Assembly: GCF_002917105.1 (NCBI RefSeq)
Contig: NZ_PQFZ01000006.1
Location: forward strand, 256,564-320,563
Source: Allobosea psychrotolerans
GTDB lineage: Bacteria > Pseudomonadota > Alphaproteobacteria > Rhizobiales > Beijerinckiaceae
DNA: 64,000 bases
Direction of reading: 5' to 3'
Shown: in pieces, positions 23,363 through 29,968 of the stretch
Layout of the letters: each line of letters begins with the position of its first letter
How positions within the stretch are numbered: the stretch's first letter is position 1
The notes under the pieces: generated by a model
Told to the model about the DNA's origin: nothing
Database searches by the model: none
Seen by the model: the letters and a program-made list of their open reading frames with translations, nothing else
Program-made: the position numbers and the translations under genes

Positions 23363-24912
23363 TTCCAGGCCATCCGTTCGACGAGGTAGCGCATCTCATA
23401 GGGGTCGATCGCGACGTTCCTGATCCGCCCGGACACCGCGACGCTGTGTTCGCTCCAGGAGACGGGGACGACGGGCATCTGGTCGTGCAGCAAGGCGATG
23501 ATCTGCCCCCGCAACGCGTCCTTGCTCGCCTCGTCGAAGCTCGCGAGATAGGCGTCCGTCAGGGCCTTGACCCGATCCCGACCGTCCCAGCGCACCGTCC
23601 CCCAGACCGAGCGCTCGCGCGTGAAGTCGGGGATGATCGTCGCGATCGGTTCGGGCACATTGACGTAGGTGCGCGAGACCAGCGTGAACTGCATGGTGCC
23701 GTCCTTGATCGCGGCGGGGACGCTGTTGCCGGGACCGACCTCGATCACGACCTCCATGCCGATCCCACGCAATTGCGCCTGGATGGCTGACGCCATGACC
23801 GGCAGCTCCGGTCGGTTGACCAGCGTCAGGAGCTTGGCTGAGAGGCGGACGCCGTCCTTGACGCGGATGCCGTCGCCGGCCGCGATCCACCCGGCCTCGT
23901 CGAGCAGCTTGCGCGCCGCCGCGGGATCATGGGCGATGGCCGGCAGACCCTGGCGATGCCAGCCCGTCATGATCGGCGGCAGGAGCTGTGAGGCGCTCGA
24001 ATCCGGATGGCGCAGGATCGCCCTGGCGATGCCGTCGCGATCGACGGTCATGGCGATGGCGCGGCGGACGCGAAGATCGGAGAATTGCGGCAACCCGCTG
24101 TCGAAGAACAGCGCGCGGACCCGCGGAATGGTCAGGCTCTCGACCTTCATCTGGCCGGCAGCGTTGATCCGGGCCGTCGCGGTGGGGCTGAGCGTATAGA
24201 CGAGGTCGGCGTCGCCGGCGATCGCGATATTGGCGCGGGTATCGCCATTGACCACCGCCATATAGCGCAGCCTGGCGATGGCGGGCCTGGTCCGCGCATA
24301 GCCTTCGAAGCGGTCGAGCTCCAGCGTCGTCCTGCCGTCGACCGAGCTGAGCTTGTAGGGCCCGGTCGCCACGATCTTCGTGACCTTGCCCTCAGTGCCG
24401 TAAGCGGAGGGCGCGAGCACGATCGAGGCGTAGTCGCACAGGAAAGCCGGCAGTACGCTGAAGGGCGTCCTGGTGCGGATCACGACATCGGCGCCATCGA
24501 CGGACACGCTGTCGAGCGGCACGGCCGAAAGGCTCTCGCCGATGAAGGACTGCTTCAGGCTGGCCGCCACGGCTTCCGCCGTCACGGGGCTGCCGTCATG
24601 GAAGCTCAGCCCCGCGCGCAGCTTGAAGCGCCAGCTCAGCTTGTCCTCGGAAATCGACCAGCTTTCGGCGATGCCGCCAACGAGCTGGCCTTCCGGCTCG
24701 ACCTGCACCAGCGTCTCCGCGACCCCGAGGCGGGTCAGGATATAGCCGGTGTCGGCCGGGTCGTTCGAGGTGTACTCCCAGGGCGCGACCACGCGCAGCA
24801 CAGGCTCGCCCTGCTGGGCCAGTGATGGCACGGCCGAGCCGAGCAGGGCTATGGCCGGCAGGGCCGAGGCCAGCCCGATCAGGGCGCGGCGCGATATCGT
24901 CGTCAGATTCAT
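23359..24912 (-). CDS. ABC transporter substrate-binding protein, family 5 (NikA/DppA/OppA type)
   Basis: A 517-residue periplasmic binding protein with a twin-arginine-like signal (ISRRALIGLASALPAIALL, cleavage after SLAQ). Family 5 hallmarks include WEYTSNDPADTGYILTRLGV near the N terminus, WSISEDKLSWRFKLRAGLSF and HDGSPVTAEAVAASLKQSF. It is the first full-length gene after the cobalamin riboswitch and is co-transcribed with two permeases and the fused ATPase. NikA-like members bind nickel chelates, and riboswitch control suggests a cobalt or corrinoid-linked ligand here; this is inference. Its start lies 19 bp after the stop of a short truncated gene. Confidence 0.9.
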   Translation of the reverse strand: MNLTTISRRALIGLASALPAIALLGSAVPSLAQQGEPVLRVVAPWEYTSNDPADTGYILTRLGVAETLVQVEPEGQLVGGIAESWSISEDKLSWRFKLRAGLSFHDGSPVTAEAVAASLKQSFIGESLSAVPLDSVSVDGADVVIRTRTPFSVLPAFLCDYASIVLAPSAYGTEGKVTKIVATGPYKLSSVDGRTTLELDRFEGYARTRPAIARLRYMAVVNGDTRANIAIAGDADLVYTLSPTATARINAAGQMKVESLTIPRVRALFFDSGLPQFSDLRVRRAIAMTVDRDGIARAILRHPDSSASQLLPPIMTGWHRQGLPAIAHDPAAARKLLDEAGWIAAGDGIRVKDGVRLSAKLLTLVNRPELPVMASAIQAQLRGIGMEVVIEVGPGNSVPAAIKDGTMQFTLVSRTYVNVPEPIATIIPDFTRERSVWGTVRWDGRDRVKALTDAYLASFDEASKDALRGQIIALLHDQMPVVPVSWSEHSVAVSGRIRNVAIDPYEMRYLVERMAWK

Positions 24913-24931
24913 GGCGGCAATCTCCGATGGA

Positions 24932-25192
24932 TCAAAGGATCAGCCCGGCTCGCGGGCGCAGGGGATGAAGGATCGGCCTTGAGCCGCACGCAGCGCGCGC
25001 GGTCTCGCCGCGGCCCGGCGCGATCATTCGCGCCCAGGCTTCCAGCTCCGCGTCGGAGCGGATCCTGTGATCTCGGGAGAGAGCGACGATCGCGGCAAGT
25101 CTCGTCCAATAGGCGCGGATTTCGTCCTTCAGGCCGAAATTCACGCCTCCGGAAGCGACCGCCTCGATGCCTAGGGGGGCAGCATTCGACAT
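24932..25192 (-). pseudogene. Short gene, likely N-terminal remnant of a SAM methyltransferase
   Basis: An 86-codon frame. Residues about 22-66 read GLKDEIRAYWTRLAAIVALS then RDHRIRSDAELEAWARMIAP and GRGE. This resembles the opening of class I SAM-dependent methyltransferases found beside similar nickel/cobalt ABC operons, but the SAM-binding core is missing and the end is low-complexity. I judge it a truncated remnant; it could still be translated and couple the binding-protein gene, which starts 19 bp later. The identification rests on memory of family sequence style and is uncertain. Confidence 0.45.
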
Positions 25193-25287
25193 CCGTCACC
25201 GGCTTCCCTTGGATGGGAGGCGGCCGGTGCTTCGGCGCCGTTCGAACCCGGTTGCGCGACCAGAACGCGCAAGTGAGCGACCGTCAT
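25171..25287 (-). CDS. Leader ORF directly behind the cobalamin riboswitch
   Basis: A 38-codon frame starting ATG at 25287 after a strong AAGGAG ribosome site, 5 bases away, at the point where the riboswitch expression platform should act. It begins MTVAHLRVLVAQPGSNGAEA and overlaps the next frame (24932-25192) by 22 bp in another phase. It may be a real leader peptide, or the intact start of a gene broken by a frameshift. No family is recognised. Confidence 0.4.
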   Translation of the reverse strand: MTVAHLRVLVAQPGSNGAEAPAASHPREAGDGCRMLPP

Positions 25288-25335
25288 CAGAGCTCCTTCC
25301 GGGGCACCCCGCCCGGTTGCATGGCTTCACGACGT

Positions 25336-25500
25336 CGGCAGGTCTCCTGGCTCGCGGGTCCAAGCTTCGTTCGGCCTTCCCGGGGCAAGCCCAGTGGCAT
25401 GATCGAACGTCGCTCGCCGCTGACAGTTGCGGGGGCAGCTCCGGAATCGCGTACTTGCGCGCGCTCACCGGATTCCCTTTTGATCTCTCTCGAGAACCGA
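25336..25500 (-). promoter_or_regulatory. Cobalamin riboswitch
   Basis: On the minus strand the aptamer landmarks appear in order: AAAGGGAATCCGGTG (about 25480-25466), GCTGCCCCCGCAACTGTCAG (about 25439-25420), the GCCACTGGG segment (about 25400), GGGAAGGC (about 25380), and the 3' closing GCGAGCCAGGAGACCTGCC ending near 25337. These are the conserved blocks of the adenosylcobalamin-type riboswitch. It lies after the COG0523 gene stop and before the ABC operon, so it should shut off the importer when cobalamin is plentiful, probably by hiding the ribosome site at about 25293. Confidence 0.93.
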
Positions 25501-25583
25501 CCCGGCCAAGGAAGCACACCGCCTTGCGTCGCACAAGACGCGATCCGGAGCTCGCCACTAGAGCAATCTCCAATCCGAAAAGC

Positions 25584-26813
25584 TCAGGCCGCCTGCCGGT
25601 CCCAGGCGGGGAACGGGTCATCGAGCGCGAGCAGGGCTTTCGAGAGGCCTGTCGTGGAACTTCCGGTCAGGCAGGCGTCGAGCGCGGCACGGATCGCGGC
25701 CTCGTCCATCTCCGGTCCGCCGATGAAGACCAGCTCCTGCCGGCGGTCGCCCCAGATTTCCGACCAGTGTCGGCGCATCAATGAGGCGAACTCCTCCGAA
25801 CGCGGCCAGCGTTCCTTCGGCACCGCCGCCCACCAGCTGCCCAGCCCTTCGGTCCGCGTGATCCGTCCGGCGAGCGAGTATTCGCCGACCCAATGCGGCC
25901 GCGTCGCCAGCCAGAAATGCCCCTTGGCGCGGATCACGCCGGGAAAACGGCGGTTCATCAGCGCGTGCAGCTGGCGCGGATGGAACGGCCGCCGCGCCCG
26001 GTAGACGAAGGAGCGGATGCCGTATTCCTCGGTTTCCGGCACATGGTCGCGGAAGCCGAACAGCTCCTTGTGCCAGAGCGGATGCGTTTCCGCCTTCTCC
26101 TCGTTGAAGAGCCGCGTGTTCAGCACCTGGTCGAGCGCCACCCGGCCGAAATCCGCCTCGACGATCCGGGCATCGGCATTGAGCCCGCGCACGACGCGGC
26201 GCACCTTGTCGCGCTCCCCGGCCGAGACCTCGCCGGCCTTGTTGATCACCACGACATCGGCGAATTCGATCTGTTCGACCAGGAGATCGACCAGCGTGCG
26301 CGCATCGCCCTCCCCGGCGGTCTCGCCGCGATCGCCGAGGAAGTCGCGGCTATCGTAATCGGCGAGCAGGTTGATCGCGTCGACCACGGTCACCATCGTG
26401 TCGAGCCGCGCGACATCGTCGAGCGAGCGGTCCTCCTCGTCACGGAAGGCGAAGGTCGCGGCGATCGGCAATGGCTCCGCGATGCCGGTGCCTTCGATCA
26501 GCAGGTAGTCGAAGCGGTTCTCGGCCGCAAGCCGGCGCACCTCGCTCAGGAGATCGTCGCGCAAGGTGCAGCAGATGCAGCCATTGCTCATCTCGACCAG
26601 CTTTTCGTCTGTTTTGGACAGGTCCGCCCCGCCCTCGCGCACGAGATCGGCGTCGATATTGACCTCGCTCATGTCGTTGACGATGACCGCGACGCGCTTG
26701 CCCTCGCGATTGCTCAGGATGTGGTTGAGCAAGGTGGTCTTGCCGGCCCCGAGGAAGCCGGAGAGCACGGTCACCGGCAGGCGGCGGTCGGTCAGAAGCG
26801 GGGCTGGAAGCAT
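25584..26813 (-). CDS. COG0523 (CobW/ZigA-like) GTP-dependent metal chaperone
   Basis: A 409-residue G3E GTPase. Walker [10 protein letters not shown] at 19-27; the metal-binding motif CICC at 79-82 after NG; Walker B-like [10 protein letters not shown] and the guanine motif NKAGE. The C-terminal CobW_C domain starts near residue 265 with [16 protein letters not shown]. Members deliver zinc or cobalt to client enzymes in the cytoplasm. A Zur-box-like palindrome 30 bp upstream of the start argues for the zinc-starvation (ZigA/ZagA) type. It lies upstream of a cobalamin-riboswitch operon on the same strand, but the riboswitch is after its stop, so it does not control this gene. Confidence 0.92.
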   Translation of the reverse strand: MLPAPLLTDRRLPVTVLSGFLGAGKTTLLNHILSNREGKRVAVIVNDMSEVNIDADLVREGGADLSKTDEKLVEMSNGCICCTLRDDLLSEVRRLAAENRFDYLLIEGTGIAEPLPIAATFAFRDEEDRSLDDVARLDTMVTVVDAINLLADYDSRDFLGDRGETAGEGDARTLVDLLVEQIEFADVVVINKAGEVSAGERDKVRRVVRGLNADARIVEADFGRVALDQVLNTRLFNEEKAETHPLWHKELFGFRDHVPETEEYGIRSFVYRARRPFHPRQLHALMNRRFPGVIRAKGHFWLATRPHWVGEYSLAGRITRTEGLGSWWAAVPKERWPRSEEFASLMRRHWSEIWGDRRQELVFIGGPEMDEAAIRAALDACLTGSSTTGLSKALLALDDPFPAWDRQAA

Positions 26814-26842
26814 GACGGGCTCGGGTGATTGCGGAGTATTTC

Positions 26843-26857
26843 TGTTACATTATAACA
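26843..26857. promoter_or_regulatory. Zur-box-like operator
   Basis: TGTTACATTATAACA, a near-perfect 15-bp palindrome in a short AT-rich stretch just upstream of the COG0523 start at 26813. It resembles alphaproteobacterial Zur sites (TGTTATA-x-TATAACA pattern). Position suggests overlap with the promoter. Confidence 0.65.
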
Positions 26858-26927
26858 TACCTCTTCTGTCAACCCGCGAAACCGCAACTCCGTCCAAGCC
26901 CCGGGAAAGCGCCCGGGAAAACCATCC

Positions 26928-26962
26928 AAGAAAAAGGCCCGCATTGGATGATGCGGGCCTTG
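26928..26962 (-). terminator. Intrinsic terminator of the oxalate/formate antiporter gene
   Basis: On the minus strand, AAGGCCCGCAT and ATGCGGGCCTT form an 11-bp stem with a 6-base loop (26961-26934), followed by TTTCTTGG, about 25 bases after the stop at 26986. Confidence 0.8.
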
Positions 26963-26985
26963 CTATCCTCATTGCTCCGACTGCC

Positions 26986-28644
26986 TCAGCGGAACAGCGC
27001 CAGCGATTTGGAGAGGGTGATCCAGACGCCCCAGGCCAGCGGAATGCCGACCACAGCCCAGGCGAGCAGCGCCGTGCCGTCGAAGCCGCCCTTGCCGATG
27101 CCGAAGGAGCCATGCGGGCCGCTCGCCGCGGCGCTGGCGGTCCTGGCCTGGAGGGCTGCGACGTCCGCATCCCTCATGAACCATTTCTGCACCACCGGCC
27201 GGACAAGCAGATTGGCGAGGAAGCCCGCCACCAGCATGCCGGCGAGGATATACATCGTCCGGTCATAGACCTGAGCGCGCGGCACGCCGGCGCTGATCTG
27301 CGCCTCGCGGATATAATTGACCACGACCGGCCCGATGATGCCCGCCGTCGACCACGCCGTCAGCAGACGGCCATGGATCGCGCCGACGAACTGGGTGCCG
27401 AACATGTCGGCGAGATAGGCCGGCACGGTGGCGAAGCCCCCGCCATACATCGACAGGATGATGCAGAAGAAGGCGATGAACAGAGCCAGCGACCCGGCAT
27501 GGGCGGCCCAGGGCGAGAGCCCGTAGAGCACGATGCCGAGGCCGAAGAAGGTCGCATAGGTCAGTTTGCGGCCGAGCTTGTCCGAGAGTGAGGCCCAGAA
27601 GAAGCGCCCGGCGATATTGAACAGCGAGAGCAGGCCGACGAAGGCCGCGGCGATCGTGGCGATCTGCTTCTTCTGCTCGGCGTCGAGCGCGGCGAACCCG
27701 ATCTCGGGCTTGCCGATCAGCGAGCCGGCGAAGATCTCCTGCAGCATCGGCGAAGCCATGCCGAGCACGCCGATGCCGGCCGAGACGTTGAGGCAGAGCA
27801 CGGCCCAGATCAGCCAGAACTGCGGCGTCTTATGCGCGTCGTTGAGATGGACATGACCCGAGGTGATCATCGCGTTCTGGGTCGCCGGCGGGGTCCAGCC
27901 GTCCGGGCGCCAGCCCGAAGGCGGGATGCGGTAACCGAAGGCGCCCGCCATCATGAAGACGAAATAGATCGCCGCCATCACCACGAAGGTCTGCCAGACG
28001 CCGACCGAGCTCGGGGTCTTGAACGCGTTCATCAGGATGTCGGCGAGGGGCGAGCCGATCATCGCGCCGCCGCCGAAGCCCATGATCGCCATGCCGGTCG
28101 CCATGCCGCGACGGTCGGGAAACCATTTCACCAGGGTCGAGACCGGCGAGATGTAGCCCAGGCCCAACCCGATGCCGCCGATGACGCCCGAGCCCAGCCA
28201 CATCAGCCAGAGCTGGTGGGTGTAGACGCCGAGCGCCGAGATCAGGAGGCCACCGCACCAGCACAGAGCCGAGACGAAGCCCGCCCGGCGCGGGCCGACG
28301 CGCTCGAGCCAGCCGCCCCAGAGCGCAGCCGAGGAACCGAGCAGCACGAAGAACAGCGTGTACATCCAGCCGAGATCGGCGACCTTCCAGTCGCAGGCGG
28401 TGGTGAAGAGCGAGCCGATCAGCCCGACATCGGCCGCACAAGTGACCGGCTTGGTGACGCCGATGGCCTGGCTGAGCGGCAGCCAGAACACGCTGAAGCC
28501 ATAGGCCATGCCGATGCAGAGATGGATGCAAAGCGCCGCCGGCGGCACCAGCCAGCGGTTGAAGCCGGCCTTCGCGATGATCCTCTCCCGGTCCAGCAGA
28601 CCCGGGGCAGGCGAAACCTGCCCGATATCCTGTGCGATGCTCAT
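26986..28644 (-). CDS. oxlT: Oxalate/formate antiporter family MFS transporter
   Basis: A 552-residue major facilitator protein of the OxlT family. Typical stretches are NRWLVPPAALCIHLCIGMAY (about 29-48), FSVFWLPLSQAIGVTKP, and the GLGLGYISPVSTLVKWFPDRRGMATG loop. It would exchange oxalate for formate or take up formate, which fits the formate dehydrogenase genes directly upstream on the same strand. The start at 28644 has an AAAGGGAA ribosome site; the in-frame extension to 28830 runs through a repeat and is rejected. The 212-bp gap to fdsD holds a family D repeat, so it may have its own promoter. Substrate assignment rests on family and neighbourhood. Confidence 0.9.
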   Translation of the reverse strand: MSIAQDIGQVSPAPGLLDRERIIAKAGFNRWLVPPAALCIHLCIGMAYGFSVFWLPLSQAIGVTKPVTCAADVGLIGSLFTTACDWKVADLGWMYTLFFVLLGSSAALWGGWLERVGPRRAGFVSALCWCGGLLISALGVYTHQLWLMWLGSGVIGGIGLGLGYISPVSTLVKWFPDRRGMATGMAIMGFGGGAMIGSPLADILMNAFKTPSSVGVWQTFVVMAAIYFVFMMAGAFGYRIPPSGWRPDGWTPPATQNAMITSGHVHLNDAHKTPQFWLIWAVLCLNVSAGIGVLGMASPMLQEIFAGSLIGKPEIGFAALDAEQKKQIATIAAAFVGLLSLFNIAGRFFWASLSDKLGRKLTYATFFGLGIVLYGLSPWAAHAGSLALFIAFFCIILSMYGGGFATVPAYLADMFGTQFVGAIHGRLLTAWSTAGIIGPVVVNYIREAQISAGVPRAQVYDRTMYILAGMLVAGFLANLLVRPVVQKWFMRDADVAALQARTASAAASGPHGSFGIGKGGFDGTALLAWAVVGIPLAWGVWITLSKSLALFR

Positions 28645-28736
28645 GTCAGTTCCCTTTCCCCAAGATTCTCTCGACCACGTCGCATTCGGACGGCTTCGTC
28701 CGAATGCAAAAAACGTGATCGATTCCAAAGATTTAG

Positions 28737-28787
28737 AGCATTGCTCGCGCGAGAAACCGGTGCCCACTTTTTCGCGCAATGCTCTAA
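28737..28787. repeat. Dispersed repeat, family D
   Basis: AGAGCATTGCTCGCGCGAGA and AACCGGTGCCCACTTTTTCG followed by CGCAATGCTCT. The outer AGAGCATTG/CAATGCTCT arms can pair. It lies between fdsD and the antiporter gene. Confidence 0.75.
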
Positions 28788-28856
28788 TCGGGCCGGGTTG
28801 CTCCCGGCTCGTTGAAATCGCCTTGTGCACGCCTTTTTCAGGCGCGCTCTGCTCCG

Positions 28857-29129
28857 CTATCCACCCCGCGCCGGCCTGATCAGCGCCAGGGCGCGCCGCA
28901 CAAGGGGGTGGAGCTCCTGGGAATCGCCGTTGAAGGCGGCGAGGAAATCCTCGCGCATGCGCCGGCTCCAGAACTGGTTGATGTGATCGGCGATGGCGGG
29001 CACCGCCTGCGCGTCGGGATAGGATTTGAAGAAATCGGCGATCTGCCCGGCCATGCGCGCCAGCTTCTCGCGCTGCTCGGCCTTGTGGGCGGCCTGTACC
29101 TCGTTCGTCGGCAGCACAGCCTCACTCAT
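28857..29129 (-). CDS. fdsD: Formate dehydrogenase delta subunit
   Basis: A 90-residue small soluble protein of the FdsD family: KLARMAGQIADFFKSYPD and the block DHINQFWSRRMREDFLAAF (about 48-66) are typical. It is a component or assembly factor of the cytoplasmic NAD-dependent molybdenum formate dehydrogenase. The start overlaps the fdhD stop by 4 bp, and it is the last gene of the fdsGBA-fdhD-fdsD operon. Confidence 0.92.
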   Translation of the reverse strand: MSEAVLPTNEVQAAHKAEQREKLARMAGQIADFFKSYPDAQAVPAIADHINQFWSRRMREDFLAAFNGDSQELHPLVRRALALIRPARGG

Positions 29130-29968
29130 CGTGCCTGCGTCTCCAGTTCCGGTGCCAGCGCCCCGGCGAAGACGATGCAGCCATCGTCACGGGCGACGCA
29201 GACGAGATTCAAGCCGAGCCGCTTCGCCCGCTCGATCGCGAGCGAAGTCGGCGCCGAGATCGAGACCAGCGTGCCGGCCCCGAAGATCGCAGCCTTCTCG
29301 ACCATCTCGAAGGAGGCGCGGCTGGTGACGAGCACGAAACCACTGCTGGCGTCATGGCCGGCGCGCAGACGCGCGCCGATCAATTTGTCGAGCGCGTTGT
29401 GCCGGCCGACATCCTCGCGCGCCGCCAGGACCGCACCCGTGGCATCACACCAGACGGCGGCATGGACGGCATGGGTGAGCCGGTTCAAGGGCTGGTGCCG
29501 CTCCAGGCTCGCCAGGGCCGCATGGATGGCGCTACGCGCGATCGGTTGGCCATCCCGCGCTCCCGCCCGCGCCATCGGCAGTTCGCTCAGCGTCTCGACG
29601 CCGCAGAGCCCGCATGAAGTCCGGCCCGAGAGATTGCGCCGCCGCGCCAGGTGCTCGCGGAAACGTCCGGGCGCGAGATCGACCGTGGCGACGATGCCGT
29701 CCGGCTGTGGCTGGACCGCGATGCCCCTGATCTCGTCGATACCGGTGACGATGCCCTCGGTCAGGCTGAAGCCGGCGACGAAATCCTCGAGATCGGACGG
29801 CGTCGCCATCATCACAGCGTAGGGCAGGTTGCCATAGACGATGCTGACCGGCGCCTCGACGGCGACCTCGGCGCTGACTGCCAGGCCCCGGCCGCCATCG
29901 AAGCGGACCGGCTCGGCCGGCACGGCACAGGACGCCGGCGGCTGGGCGGGCGGGCTACTCCGCGGCAT
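29126..29968 (-). CDS. fdhD: Formate dehydrogenase accessory sulfurtransferase
   Basis: A 280-residue protein that hands sulfur from a cysteine desulfurase to the molybdenum cofactor, giving the Mo=S ligand needed by formate dehydrogenase. The catalytic cysteines are present as C119 and C122 in SCGLCG; the AREDVGRHNALDKLIG stretch is also characteristic. It overlaps the fdsA stop by 14 bp and the next gene by 4 bp, so its synthesis is coupled to the enzyme it activates. Confidence 0.94.
   Translation of the reverse strand: MPRSSPPAQPPASCAVPAEPVRFDGGRGLAVSAEVAVEAPVSIVYGNLPYAVMMATPSDLEDFVAGFSLTEGIVTGIDEIRGIAVQPQPDGIVATVDLAPGRFREHLARRRNLSGRTSCGLCGVETLSELPMARAGARDGQPIARSAIHAALASLERHQPLNRLTHAVHAAVWCDATGAVLAAREDVGRHNALDKLIGARLRAGHDASSGFVLVTSRASFEMVEKAAIFGAGTLVSISAPTSLAIERAKRLGLNLVCVARDDGCIVFAGALAPELETQAR

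Noticed and set aside
25336..25500. Assigning the cobalamin riboswitch to the COG0523 gene
   Set aside because: The aptamer reads on the minus strand and lies after the stop of that gene, so it can act only on the ABC operon downstream.
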